A DNA stretch of 64,000 nucleotides from Paracoccus fistulariae (GCF_028553785.1 NZ_CP067136.1:2204001-2268000), one strand, 5' to 3'. Positions 8,858-18,297 are shown, counted from the first letter of the stretch. Notes: a model not told the origin generated them from the sequence alone. Program-made: numbers and translations.

Positions 8858-10395
8858 TGCAGGCGCTTGATTATTTCCTGATCCCCTGGCTGGATCTGAA
8901 ACTGCTGTTCCTGGTCGCGGCGGGCACCTTTGCGGGTGTCTATGTCGGCGCGATCCCGGGGCTTTCGGTGACCATGGCCGTGTCGATCCTGATCGGCTTT
9001 ACCTTTACCTGGGACGTCTATCCGGCGCTGTGCCTGATGGTCGGTATCTTCATGGGCGGGGTCTATGGCGGCTCGCGAACCGCGATCCTGCTGAACATTC
9101 CCGGCGCGCCTTCGGCCATTGCGACGGCGCTGGATGGCTATCCGCTGGCCCAGAAGGGGCTGGCCGGAGAGGCCATCGGCATTTCCACCGTCATGTCCTT
9201 TGTCGGCGGGCTGATCGGCATTGGCGTGCTGGCCCTGGCCGCGCCGACGGTCAGCGAATTCGCCCTGAAATTCCAGCCCCGCGATTACATGCTGCTGGCC
9301 ATTCTGGGCATCCTGCTGGTCGGCTCCCTGTCCGGGGAAAGCCTGATCAAGGGCATCTTCGCAGGCTCGATGGGCCTGCTGATCGGCACGGTGGGCATGG
9401 ACCCGCTGACCGCGCAGGAACGCTTTACCTTCGGCTTCACCCAATTGTGGGGCGGGATCAGCTTTATCGCGGTGATGATCGGCATGTTCGGCGTGTCCGA
9501 GGCGCTGGCCCAGTTGCACCATATCGACAAGCAGGCGGTGAAGCAGAAGATCGGCCGCATCGTGCCAAGCTGGTCGGCGGTGCGGAAATACCTGCCGCTG
9601 TCGCTGCAGACCTCGTCAATCGGGGTGATCATCGGCGCCCTGCCGGGCACCGGCGGCGATATTGCCGCGCTGATGGCCTATGACCACGCCAAGCGCATCA
9701 CCAAGAACCCCGAGGTGCCTTTTGGCGAAGGCGCCAAGGAAGGGCTGGTCGCGCCCGAAACCGCCAATAACGCGGCGGTCGGCGGGGCTTTCATCCCGAT
9801 GCTGACGCTGGGCATTCCGGGCGATGCGGTGACCGCGATCATGATCGGCGCGCTGTTCATCCACGGGCTGAATCCCGGCCCGATGCTGATGATCGACCAG
9901 CCGCAGATGTTCTGGTTCATCACCGGCGCACTGGTGCTGGCCAATATCTTCATGCTGATCTTTGGCCTGACAGGCATCCGCATCTTTACCAAGATCGTGG
10001 AAATGCCGCGCGCGGTGCTGATCCCGCTGATCCTGCTGCTCTCCATCGTCGGCGCCTATGCGGTCAATAACTCGATCACGGATGTCTACTGGATGCTGGC
10101 CTTCGGGGTGCTGGGCTATTTCATGAAAGCCTATGGCTATCAGCTTGGCCCGGTCATTCTTGGGGTGATCCTGTCGCGTCTGCTGGACGATAACTGGCGC
10201 CGGGCGATCCTGTCCGAAAACGGCAGCGTCGCAGGGCTGTTCAAGGGCATCCTGACCAGCCCCCTGTCGGCGGTCCTTCTGCTGATGGTGCTGTTCATCT
10301 TCTTCAGCCAGACCCCGCTGTGGCGGATGCTCAAGCGCAAGATCGGGCTGACCCCGGTGGAGCATGACCAAAACGCCCCCGGTTCGGGCGCCTGA
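8857..10395 (+). CDS. tctA: Tripartite tricarboxylate transporter large permease (TctA family)
   Basis: 512 residues, a typical TctA length, with about twelve membrane segments. Family motifs include GAIPGLSVTMAVSILIGFTF, GVYGGSRTAILLNIPGAPSA, and a second inverted set GALPGTGGDIAALMAYD and AAVGGAFIPMLTLGIPGDA. It is the main transmembrane unit of the sodium- or proton-coupled carboxylate importer served by TctC. The downstream qsuB-like gene starts 13 nt after its stop, so transport and metabolism are co-transcribed. Confidence 0.95.
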   Translation: MQALDYFLIPWLDLKLLFLVAAGTFAGVYVGAIPGLSVTMAVSILIGFTFTWDVYPALCLMVGIFMGGVYGGSRTAILLNIPGAPSAIATALDGYPLAQKGLAGEAIGISTVMSFVGGLIGIGVLALAAPTVSEFALKFQPRDYMLLAILGILLVGSLSGESLIKGIFAGSMGLLIGTVGMDPLTAQERFTFGFTQLWGGISFIAVMIGMFGVSEALAQLHHIDKQAVKQKIGRIVPSWSAVRKYLPLSLQTSSIGVIIGALPGTGGDIAALMAYDHAKRITKNPEVPFGEGAKEGLVAPETANNAAVGGAFIPMLTLGIPGDAVTAIMIGALFIHGLNPGPMLMIDQPQMFWFITGALVLANIFMLIFGLTGIRIFTKIVEMPRAVLIPLILLLSIVGAYAVNNSITDVYWMLAFGVLGYFMKAYGYQLGPVILGVILSRLLDDNWRRAILSENGSVAGLFKGILTSPLSAVLLLMVLFIFFSQTPLWRMLKRKIGLTPVEHDQNAPGSGA

Positions 10396-10408
10396 GGAGA
10401 CGGCACGG

Positions 10409-12298
10409 ATGAAAACCTCGATCGCGACCGTCTCTATTGCGGGGAACCTGCGCGAAAAGCTGGCGGCGATTGCCGAGGCTGGCTTCGACGGGCTGGAGAT
10501 CTTCGAGCAGGATTTCCTGCAGGATGCCGCCAGCCCGCGCGAGGTCGGCCAGATGATCCGCGATCACGGGCTGGAGGTGATGCTGTATCAGCCCTTTCGC
10601 GATTTCGAGGGCCTGCCCGAACCGCTGCGCGCCCGCGCCTTTGACCGCGCCCGCCACAAGTTCGACCTGATGGCCGAACTGGGCGCGGAACAGATGCTGA
10701 TCTGCTCATCCGTGCATCCGCAGGCCCTGGGCGGGATCGACCGCGCCGCCGACGATCTGGCCGAACTGGCCGGGATCGCCGCGCAGCGTGGATTGCGCCT
10801 TGGATATGAGGCGCTGGCCTGGGGCCGCCATGTCAACGATCATCGCGACGCATGGGAAATCGTGCGCCGCGCTGATCAGCCCAATCTGGGGCTGATCCTG
10901 GACAGTTTTCACACGCTGGGCCGCGGGATCGACCCCGAAACCATCCGCCGCATCCCCGGCGACAAGATCTTTTTCGTCCAGCTTGCCGATGCGCCGCTGA
11001 TCGAGATGGACCTGCTGTACTGGTCGCGCCATTTCCGCAATATGCCGGGAGAGGGCGACCTGCCGGTGGTGGAATTCATGCGCGCGATTGCGGCCACCGG
11101 CTATGACGGGCCGCTGTCGCTGGAAATCTTCAACGATCAGTTTCGTGGCGGCAGCCCGCATGGCATTGCCCGTGACGGGCACCGCTCGCTGATCTGGCTG
11201 ATGGATCAGGTGCGGCGCAGCGATCCGGCCCTGTCGGTCGATCTGCCCGATATTCCTGACAATATCCGCGTCCAGGGCGTCGAATTCATCGAATTCGCCT
11301 CGAACAAGGGCGAAGTTCCGGTGCTGGAAACCGCGCTGCGGCAGATGGGCTTTCACCGCGCCGGGCAGCATCGCAACAAATCGGTCAGCGTCTGGCAGCA
11401 GGGCCAGATCCGCATCGTTCTGAATACCGAAGAAACCGGCTTTGCCCACAGCTTCTTTCTGAACCACGGCACCGGCGTATGCGATATCGGTCTGCGGGTC
11501 GAGGATGCGCAGGCCACGGTCGCGCGTGCCGCCGCGCTGGATGCGACGCTGTTCCATCAGCCGCTTGGCCCCGGAGAGCTGGACATCCCCGCGATCCGGG
11601 GGGTCGGCGGCTCGATCCTGCATTTCATCGATGAGAAAAGCGGTCTCGACGATGTCTGGCAGGTCGAGTTTCAGGCCACCGCGCATGAGGGTGGCGATTT
11701 CGGCCTGACCCGCGTGGATCATCTGGCCGAGACGATGAATTACGACGAAATGCTCAGCTGGACCCTGTTCTACAGCGCGATTTTCGATCTGCAGCGCCGC
11801 CCGATGATCGATGTGATCGACCCGGACGGGCTGGTCCGCAGTCAGGCGATCTCCAGCCCCGATGGCGGCACCCGGATCACGCTGAACGGGGCGCAGTCGC
11901 ATCGCACGCTGGCGGGCGGCTTTCTGGCCGACAGCATGGGATCGGCCGTGCAGCATATCGCGCTTGGCAGCAGCGATATCTTTGCCAGCGCCGAGGCGAT
12001 GGCCGGCGCGGGCTTCGAACCGCTGCCGATCCCCGAAAACTATTACGACGATCTTCAGGCCCGCTATGGCCTGCCTGATGACGAAATCGCGCGGTTGCGC
12101 CGCTGGAATATCCTCTATGAAGCCGATGAGGCCGGGGGCGAGTTCCTGCAGTTCTATGGCCGTCCGCTGCAATGCGGGCTGTTCTTTGAAATCGTGCAGC
12201 GCCGCGGCGGATATGACGGATATGGCGCGCTGAACGCGCCGTTCCGCATCGCGGCGCTGAAACGCCTAATGCGCGGCAAGGCAATTCCGCGCAGTTAA
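10409..12298 (+). CDS. qsuB: 3-dehydroshikimate dehydratase / HPPD-like fusion (QsuB type)
   Basis: 629 residues. The start at 10409 (MKTSIATVSIAGN) is chosen over 10364, which lies inside tctA; GAGGAG lies upstream. The first ~270 residues are a TIM-barrel sugar-phosphate isomerase-like domain (FDGLEIFEQDFLQD, LGYEALAWGRHVND, LILDSFHTLGRG, GPLSLEIFND). The rest has two vicinal-oxygen-chelate repeats like 4-hydroxyphenylpyruvate dioxygenase (VDHLAETMNYDEMLSWTLFY, VQHIALGSSDIF, EFLQFYGRP). QsuB-type enzymes dehydrate 3-dehydroshikimate to protocatechuate via the N-terminal domain. With the next gene it would funnel quinate or shikimate into the protocatechuate branch. Confidence 0.88.
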   Translation: MKTSIATVSIAGNLREKLAAIAEAGFDGLEIFEQDFLQDAASPREVGQMIRDHGLEVMLYQPFRDFEGLPEPLRARAFDRARHKFDLMAELGAEQMLICSSVHPQALGGIDRAADDLAELAGIAAQRGLRLGYEALAWGRHVNDHRDAWEIVRRADQPNLGLILDSFHTLGRGIDPETIRRIPGDKIFFVQLADAPLIEMDLLYWSRHFRNMPGEGDLPVVEFMRAIAATGYDGPLSLEIFNDQFRGGSPHGIARDGHRSLIWLMDQVRRSDPALSVDLPDIPDNIRVQGVEFIEFASNKGEVPVLETALRQMGFHRAGQHRNKSVSVWQQGQIRIVLNTEETGFAHSFFLNHGTGVCDIGLRVEDAQATVARAAALDATLFHQPLGPGELDIPAIRGVGGSILHFIDEKSGLDDVWQVEFQATAHEGGDFGLTRVDHLAETMNYDEMLSWTLFYSAIFDLQRRPMIDVIDPDGLVRSQAISSPDGGTRITLNGAQSHRTLAGGFLADSMGSAVQHIALGSSDIFASAEAMAGAGFEPLPIPENYYDDLQARYGLPDDEIARLRRWNILYEADEAGGEFLQFYGRPLQCGLFFEIVQRRGGYDGYGALNAPFRIAALKRLMRGKAIPRS

Positions 12299-12321
12299 GA
12301 CCCCAGCAGAAAGAAATACGG

Positions 12322-13155
12322 ATGATTTCCGGCTATACCAAAATTCTGACGCATATCGGCGTCCCCACCGAAAGCTTCAAGGCATCGATGATCTATAACC
12401 CCTGGTTTCAGGCCAAGGGCATTGACACGGTGGTCATTCCCATGGGCTGCGAGGTTGAGGATTTCGCCACATTCCTGCCCCATGTCGCGCGGCTGCGCAA
12501 TTTCGCGGGCGCACTGATCACCATGCCGCATAAGGTCGCGGTGGTCGATCTGCTGGACGAGGTCAGTCAGGCCGTGCGCATCTGCGGCGCCAGCAATGCG
12601 GTGCGCCGCGATCCCGATGGCAGGCTGATCGGCGATATGTTCGATGGCGAGGGCTTCGTGCGCGGCGTGCTGCGCAAGGGGCGCGCGGTCAAGGGGGCCT
12701 CGGCGCTGGTTGTGGGTACGGGCGGGGTCGGATCGGCCATCGCGGCCTCGCTGGCAGGGGCCGGCGCGGCGCGGCTGGCGCTTTACGATATCAATGCGGA
12801 CTCGGCCGAACGGCTTGCCCGCAATATCCGCGCCGCCTGCCCGCAGATCGAGGTCACGACCGGCAGCAACGATCCCGCGGGCATCGACATCGTCGTCAAC
12901 GCCACCCCGCTGGGCATGTCCGAGGGTGACCCCATGCCCCTGCCGGTCGAGCGTCTTGACCCCAGCAGCTTCGTGGGCGAGGTGGTGATGAAGCGCGAAG
13001 AAACTGCCTTTCTGGCCGCCGCCAAGGCAAGCGGCTGCATGACCCAGATCGGCACGGATATGCTGTTCGAACAGATCCCGGCCTATCTGCAATTCTTCGG
13101 TTTCCCCACCACCACGGCGGAAGAGCTGCGCGAGCTTGCCCAGATCCGTTATTAG
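12322..13155 (+). CDS. Shikimate/quinate dehydrogenase family oxidoreductase
   Basis: 277 residues, the AroE length. The substrate domain has the catalytic Lys in ITMPHKVAVVDLLDE and the Asp in GDMFDGEGF. The nucleotide domain has VVGTGGVGSAIAASLAGAG, and NATPLGM follows. The variant GDMFDG instead of the biosynthetic GxNTDxxG pattern, together with placement behind a dehydroshikimate dehydratase and a transporter, points to a catabolic shikimate or quinate dehydrogenase making 3-dehydroshikimate. NAD versus NADP preference cannot be judged. No dehydroquinase is in the operon. Confidence 0.85.
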   Translation: MISGYTKILTHIGVPTESFKASMIYNPWFQAKGIDTVVIPMGCEVEDFATFLPHVARLRNFAGALITMPHKVAVVDLLDEVSQAVRICGASNAVRRDPDGRLIGDMFDGEGFVRGVLRKGRAVKGASALVVGTGGVGSAIAASLAGAGAARLALYDINADSAERLARNIRAACPQIEVTTGSNDPAGIDIVVNATPLGMSEGDPMPLPVERLDPSSFVGEVVMKREETAFLAAAKASGCMTQIGTDMLFEQIPAYLQFFGFPTTTAEELRELAQIRY

Positions 13156-13177
13156 GCCGGCGCCACCCGGAAAATCG

Positions 13178-13205
13178 AAAGCCCCGGCGAGGACCGGGGC
13201 TTTTT
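13178..13205. terminator. Rho-independent bidirectional terminator
   Basis: GCCCCGG (13181-13187) and CCGGGGC (13194-13200) form a 7-bp stem, extended by AAA/TTT, with a 6-nt loop and a T-run. It lies between the convergent dehydrogenase gene and glcB and can serve both. Confidence 0.85.
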
Positions 13206-13223
13206 GATGCGGTGCGCGATGCC

Positions 13224-15386
13224 TTAGCCGCGCAGGGCCTTGGCCTCTTTCCGGCGGGCATGCAGCGCGGGTTCGGTATAGCCAGAGGGCTGGCTGGTGC
13301 CGGTGAAGATCAGATCTTCGGCAGCCTTGAAGGCCGGGCCGTCGAAATCGGGCGCCATGGGGATATAGTTCGGATCGCCCGCATTCTGACCATCGACCTT
13401 GACCGCCATGCGGCGCAGCGCGTCCTGCACCTCGGCCTTGCTGACCACGCCCTGCTCCAACCAGTTCGCCATATATTGCGCGCTGATACGGCAGGTGGCG
13501 CGATCCTCCATCAACTGGACATCGTCGATATCGGGCACTTTCGAGCAGCCGACCCCCTGATCCACCCAGCGGACGACATAGCCCAGAATGCCCTGACAGC
13601 TGTTGTCCACCTCGCGCAGCACCTCATCGCGCGACATGGGCGTGTCGCCGGTAAGGGCCGGGGTCAGCAGCTTGTCCAGATCGGGCACCGGGTTGCCCGC
13701 CAGCTTGTCCTGCACCGCAGCGACATCGACCATATGGTAATGCATCGCATGCAGCGTGGCGGCGGTCGGGCTGGGCACCCATGCGGTATTCGCGCCGGCC
13801 CTGGGATGGGCGATCTTTGTCTGCAGCATTTCCGCCAGCGCGTCGGGCTTGGCCCACATGCCCTTGCCGATCTGCGCCTTGCCACGCATGCCTGCCGCCA
13901 GACCGATCAGCACATTGCGATCCTCATAGGCGGACAGCCAGCCCGATTTCCGCATGCCGTGACGCCCGACAAAGGCACCGGCCTGCATCGAGGTGTGGAT
14001 CTCATCCCCGGTGCGGTCCAGGAAGCCGGTATTGATAAAGACGATCCGGTTGCTGATCGCCTTGATGCAGGCGGCCAGATTGGCGCTGGTGCGGCGCTCT
14101 TCATCCATCAGGCCCAGCTTGACGGTATATTGCGGCAGGCCCAGGATCTGTTCGACCCTGGTAAAGACACGGTCGGCGAATGCGGCCTCATCCGGGCCAT
14201 GCATCTTCGGCTTCACGACATAGACCGAGCCGACGCGGCTGTTGCCCAGACCTTCGCTGCGGTTCAGATCATGCATGGCGGCAGCGACGGTGACCATCGC
14301 ATCCATCAGCCCTTCGGGCGTCTCCTGCCCATCCAGCAGCACGGCATCCGTGGTCATCAGATGGCCGACATTGCGCACCAGCAGCAGCGCGCGGCCCGGA
14401 AGCGTGATCTTGCTGCCATCGGGGGCAGTGATCTCGCGGTCCTTGGCCAGCCGACGGGTCATCTGCTTGCCGCCCTTCTCGAAGGTTTCGGTCAGGTCGC
14501 CCTTCATCAGGCCCAGCCAATTGCCATAGACGCCGACCTTGTCTTCGGCATCGACGGCGGCAACGCTGTCTTCGCAATCCTCAATGGCGGTCAGGGCCGC
14601 CTCCATCACCACATCGCGCAACCCCGAGGCCGAGGCCGCGCCAATCGGATGATCGCGGTTCACGACCAGTTCGACATGCAGCCCGTTATGGCGCAGGACA
14701 TAGCCGGTATCCTTGCCAGCCTGATGCGTGCCGATAAAGGCGGACGGATCGCGCAGCGCGGCATCCTTGCCGTCAACGGTGGCGTGCAGACCATCCTGAT
14801 CGGCGCGGTACTCTGTGACATCCGCATGGCTGCCCGAGGTCAGCGGGAAGGTATCGTCCAGAAACTTCGCGGCCCAGGCCACGACCTTGTCGCGGCGGTC
14901 GGGATCAATCCCCCCGCCACCCGAGGGCGGCGGCCCGACCACATCCGAGCCATAGGCCGCATCATACAGCGATCCCCAGCGGGCATTGGCGGCGTTCAGC
15001 GCGAAACGCGCATTGCTGACCGGAACCACAAGCTGCGGACCGGCGACCGAGGCGATCTCGGGATCGACCTTGCCATTCTCGATGGCAAAGACGGCGGGTT
15101 CGGGAACCAGATAGCCGATTTCGGTCAGGAAACCGCGATAGGCGGCGGCGTCCCAGTCCTGATTGCCCCGCGCCTTGTGCCAGTTGTCGATCTGGCTTTG
15201 CAGCGCCTCGCGATGGGCCAGAAGGTCACGGTTCTCGCCCGCGAAGTCCCGCAGCAATTCGGCATAGCCGGACCAGAACCGATCGGCATCCACACCGGTG
15301 CCGGGCAAAAGCCGGTCTTCGACAAAACCGGCAAGTTCCTGTGCAACTTCAAGACCCTGTCGTGTCGTATATGCGGTGGCGGCCAT
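13224..15386 (-). CDS. glcB: Malate synthase G
   Basis: 720 residues, the expected single-chain malate synthase G length. The ATG at 15386 is chosen with GAGGAGAG upstream; one codon further is a GTG. Typical segments include EDCEDSVAAVDAEDKV, LLLVRNVGHLMTT, FINTGFLDRTGDEIHTSM and ANTAWVPSPTAATLHAMHYH. The enzyme condenses glyoxylate and acetyl-CoA to malate in the glyoxylate or glycolate pathway in the cytoplasm. It is monocistronic and faces the aromatic-acid operon. Its AT-rich upstream region carries a palindrome that may be a regulator site. Confidence 0.97.
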   Translation of the reverse strand: MAATAYTTRQGLEVAQELAGFVEDRLLPGTGVDADRFWSGYAELLRDFAGENRDLLAHREALQSQIDNWHKARGNQDWDAAAYRGFLTEIGYLVPEPAVFAIENGKVDPEIASVAGPQLVVPVSNARFALNAANARWGSLYDAAYGSDVVGPPPSGGGGIDPDRRDKVVAWAAKFLDDTFPLTSGSHADVTEYRADQDGLHATVDGKDAALRDPSAFIGTHQAGKDTGYVLRHNGLHVELVVNRDHPIGAASASGLRDVVMEAALTAIEDCEDSVAAVDAEDKVGVYGNWLGLMKGDLTETFEKGGKQMTRRLAKDREITAPDGSKITLPGRALLLVRNVGHLMTTDAVLLDGQETPEGLMDAMVTVAAAMHDLNRSEGLGNSRVGSVYVVKPKMHGPDEAAFADRVFTRVEQILGLPQYTVKLGLMDEERRTSANLAACIKAISNRIVFINTGFLDRTGDEIHTSMQAGAFVGRHGMRKSGWLSAYEDRNVLIGLAAGMRGKAQIGKGMWAKPDALAEMLQTKIAHPRAGANTAWVPSPTAATLHAMHYHMVDVAAVQDKLAGNPVPDLDKLLTPALTGDTPMSRDEVLREVDNSCQGILGYVVRWVDQGVGCSKVPDIDDVQLMEDRATCRISAQYMANWLEQGVVSKAEVQDALRRMAVKVDGQNAGDPNYIPMAPDFDGPAFKAAEDLIFTGTSQPSGYTEPALHARRKEAKALRG

Positions 15387-15786
15387 CACAACTCTCCTCT
15401 TCGCCGGGGGCGGAGCCTGTGCAAGTGGTCAATGCGGCTCCGAATCCCGGTATACTTTGGCGTACAATATTTTGCTTTCCATACGTGAGGCAATGTTATT
15501 TTCCAAGATCATTTGGAAGACTTTTCCATTTTTTGAAAAAATCTTTGCCGGTGGGAAAGCCGCCGCTGCGGCGCGGATCTGACAGGGATATGATGCAAGG
15601 TGATCGGGTGGTGACGGCTGTGGCCGGAACCTGCTGACCCGGGACGGATCTTTCCGGCCCCTTGGGCAAAAGACTGCTGGATTTTCGTGCCCCGTCACGC
15701 CGCATGAACATTCCCGATGCAGGCAGGTTATCTGGGTCAGGCGCGCGATCGGGCGCGCCATCCAAGGACGGAAGAAGGAGTTCTGA
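15387..15786. other. Intergenic region upstream of glcB, with a palindrome
   Basis: 400 bp without a supported gene, between divergent glcB and the secreted-protein gene. It is markedly AT-rich around 15450-15560. TTCCAA and TTGGAA form a perfect inverted repeat with a 6-nt spacer at 15501-15518, about 115 bp upstream of glcB, which could be an operator. I see no clear promoter boxes beyond this. Confidence 0.4.
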
Positions 15787-16200
15787 ATGTATCGTCACAT
15801 CGCACTTGCCCTGGGGATCGCCCTGACCGCGCCGGCAGCTTTCGCCCAAACCGCCGAGCAGGCCCCGACAGAGGCGCCGCAGGGATCCGCGATCGATCCG
15901 GGTCAGGCCTATCTTGCCGCGCGCAATCAGCTGGGCATCCTGAAGCATTGTCAGGAACAGGGCTTTACCGGACCGGAAGCCGTCGCCGCGCAGGAAAAGA
16001 TGCTGGGCATGCTGCCCGGTGGCGACGCCGATGCGGGCTCCTCGGCCGAGGAAAAGGGCGCGGCGGGCACCGTCGCCATTGGCGAGACAGAGATCGCCCT
16101 TGCCGATGCCGCCTCGCAGCAGGGCACCACGGTCGAGGATCAGTGCCAGCAGATCGAGGCCGCCGTCAATCAGGTCGCCTCGCAACTGCCCGAAGGGTAG
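15787..16200 (+). CDS. Small secreted protein of unknown function
   Basis: 137 residues, preceded by GAAGGAG. The signal peptide is clear (hydrophobic residues 5-17, cleavage after FAQ near residue 21). The mature part is Ala/Gln/Glu-rich and helical, with two cysteines (LKHCQEQG and EDQCQQIE) that could form a disulfide. The pattern YLAARNQLGILKHCQEQG resembles small proteins sometimes labelled pore-forming ESAT-6-like in Rhodobacteraceae; I do not regard that function as shown. It is monocistronic. The following 200 bp up to the LacI gene hold nothing I recognise. Confidence 0.7.
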   Translation: MYRHIALALGIALTAPAAFAQTAEQAPTEAPQGSAIDPGQAYLAARNQLGILKHCQEQGFTGPEAVAAQEKMLGMLPGGDADAGSSAEEKGAAGTVAIGETEIALADAASQQGTTVEDQCQQIEAAVNQVASQLPEG

Positions 16201-16400
16201 ACAGCGATACCAGATGGCAGCACTGGCGGAATGCAGCGGGTCGGTCTTGTACCGGCCCGTTTCGCTTTGCGGTTTCCCTTTGCGGCGGATCAGGCGACGG
16301 TATTTTCAACGCCCGCAGGCAGGCCCAGCGGGCAGGATGAAAAGCTTTACAAGCCCTTCGTTTATGCCGATCCTGACGGCCATCCAGAAGGAAGCATCGC

Positions 16401-17423
16401 GTGACCGAAAGCCGAAAGCCGCCCCGAATTCATGATGTTGCAAAGCGCGCAGGCGTATCCGTCGCAACCGTCAGCCGGGTGATGTCGAACCCATCCATCG
16501 TGGCCGAGGCAACGCGGATCGCGGTCCAAAAGGCCATCGCCGAAACCGGCTATACGCTGAATGTCACCGCCCGCAACCTGCGTCAGCAACAGGTTGGCGG
16601 CGTGCTGGCGCTGGTGCCCAATCTGGCCAATCCGTTCTTTTCCGAAATCCTGGCGGGCATTGCCGATGTGCTGCGGGGCAATGGGCTGAACCTGCTGGTG
16701 CTGGACACCTCGGCCCGGGATGGGCGCAGTCAGGCCGAAACGGTCGGACCCTATCTGACACGCTCGCATTCCGACGGGGTGATCGTGCTGGACGGATCGC
16801 TTGGCGCGCAGCTTTTCGCACAACCGAACTGTCCGCCCATCGTGCAGGCCTGCGAATGGTCCGAGGATCTGGCCGCGCCGCGCGTGCTGGCCGATAATGC
16901 CGAGGGCGGACGGCTGGCCGTGCAGCATCTGACCCATCTTGGCCACCGCCGGATCCTGCATGTGACCGGCCCGGCCGGAAATTCGCTGACACGGGCGCGG
17001 CGCGAGGGGGTGCTGCGCGCCATGGCAGAAGCCGGGCTGGACGCAGGCGCGGAGCTGACCGAGGTGGAAGGGGATTTCACGCTGAAATCGGGGCATGCGG
17101 TGGCGCGCGGGATCCTGTCATCCGACAGCCGTCCGACGGCGGTGTTCTGCGACAATGACGAGATGGCTATCGGGCTGATCAACGGGCTGGCCGAGGGCGG
17201 ATTGCGGGTGCCGCAGGATATCTCGGTCATCGGCTTCGACAATATCGAAATGTCGGCCTATGCCCTGCCCTCGCTCAGCACGATCCGGCAACATCGCGCC
17301 CGGCTGGGCCGCCGCGCAGCCGATTGCCTGCTGGCCCAGATCCAAGGCAAACCCTTCCCGGAAGAAACCATTCTGCCGGTGGAATTGCTGATCCGTAACA
17401 GCACGGCACCGGCGCCGCGCTGA
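16401..17423 (+). CDS. LacI family transcriptional regulator
   Basis: 340 residues from a GTG at 16401 with AGGAAG upstream. The LacI DNA-binding head is intact (IHDVAKRAGVSVATVSRVMSNPSIVAEATR, then hinge NVTARNLRQQ). The core is periplasmic-binding-protein-like (GGVLALVPNLANPFFSEILAG, DNDEMAIGLINGLAEGG, ISVIGFDNIEMSAYALPSLSTI). It probably senses a sugar, but no transport or catabolic operon is adjacent, so the target is unknown. Confidence 0.92.
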   Translation: MTESRKPPRIHDVAKRAGVSVATVSRVMSNPSIVAEATRIAVQKAIAETGYTLNVTARNLRQQQVGGVLALVPNLANPFFSEILAGIADVLRGNGLNLLVLDTSARDGRSQAETVGPYLTRSHSDGVIVLDGSLGAQLFAQPNCPPIVQACEWSEDLAAPRVLADNAEGGRLAVQHLTHLGHRRILHVTGPAGNSLTRARREGVLRAMAEAGLDAGAELTEVEGDFTLKSGHAVARGILSSDSRPTAVFCDNDEMAIGLINGLAEGGLRVPQDISVIGFDNIEMSAYALPSLSTIRQHRARLGRRAADCLLAQIQGKPFPEETILPVELLIRNSTAPAPR

Positions 17424-17431
17424 CAGACCGC

Positions 17432-18256
17432 TCAGCCTTTCAGCCGCGCCGACAGGGACAGAAGATCAGCCCATGCCTCGCGTTTGGCCGGCGGGTTGCG
17501 CAGCAGATAGGCCGGATGCGTCATGGGCAGCGCCGGGCGACCAAAAGCCTCGGTCCAGGTGCCGCGCAGGCGCAGGATGCCGCGTCGCCCCAAAGCCGCC
17601 TGACAGGGGATATTGCCCATCAGCACCACCACATCCGGCGCGGCCAGTTCGATATGGCGGCGGACAAAGGGCATGCTCAGCGCGATTTCCTCGGGGCTTG
17701 GATCACGATTGCCGGGCGGACGCCAGCTTAGCACATTGACGATATACAGCGCCTGTTCGGCATCGACCGCGTCGCGCGACAGGCCGATGGCGTCGAACAT
17801 CCTGTCCAGCAATTGCCCCGCACGGCCAACGAAGGGACGGCCCTGACGGTCCTCCTCATCGCCCGGAGCCTCGCCAAGGATCAGCACCCGCGCCTTGGGA
17901 TTGCCATCTGCGAAACAGAAGTTCCGCGCCCCCTTCTTCAGCTCGATCCCGTCATAGGCCTGTTGCGCCTCGGCCAGCGCCTCCAGTGTCTGGGCAGAGG
18001 CCGCAAGCGCGCCCGCCTGCGCAACCATGGCATCCAGATCGGGGCCATCATCGCGCCTTACAGGCGGGGCGGCGGGCGGCGCCGTCATCTGCAGCGGCGG
18101 CGCGGGATCGGGGCGTGTGCTGGCGGGCAGTTCGAAACGGTCGGTCGCCGCATCCAGCACCGGCTCATCCGCGCCCATCTCGACCTGCCATTCCAGCAGC
18201 GCAAGCGCGGTCTCGGCGTCCAGCGCGATTCCCTGATATGTCGGATTATGCTCCAT
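17432..18256 (-). CDS. Uracil-DNA glycosylase, family 4-like
   Basis: 274 residues. The catalytic domain occupies about residues 105-274, with GEAPGDEEDRQGRPFVGRAG (uracil-binding motif A) and MTHPAYLLRNP (motif B). It excises uracil from DNA. The first ~100 residues are Pro/Ala-rich and likely flexible. Odd point: typical family 4 enzymes have a CxxC pair just before motif A for a 4Fe-4S cluster. Here that segment reads ELKKGARNFCFADGNPKA with a single Cys, so the cluster may be altered or absent. Confidence 0.88.
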   Translation of the reverse strand: MEHNPTYQGIALDAETALALLEWQVEMGADEPVLDAATDRFELPASTRPDPAPPLQMTAPPAAPPVRRDDGPDLDAMVAQAGALAASAQTLEALAEAQQAYDGIELKKGARNFCFADGNPKARVLILGEAPGDEEDRQGRPFVGRAGQLLDRMFDAIGLSRDAVDAEQALYIVNVLSWRPPGNRDPSPEEIALSMPFVRRHIELAAPDVVVLMGNIPCQAALGRRGILRLRGTWTEAFGRPALPMTHPAYLLRNPPAKREAWADLLSLSARLKG

Positions 18257-18297
18257 CGCAGCCGCAAGCTAGGGGCAGGCCCGCCCGCAGGCAAGCC

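Noticed and set aside
10706..12172. Leftward 488-codon open frame
   Set aside because: It is antisense to the QsuB-like gene, whose domains are well supported. Its composition is that of a mirror frame.
13212..15488. Rightward 758-codon open frame
   Set aside because: It lies antisense to the clear malate synthase G gene and has no recognisable domain; long antisense frames are expected in G/C-rich coding DNA.
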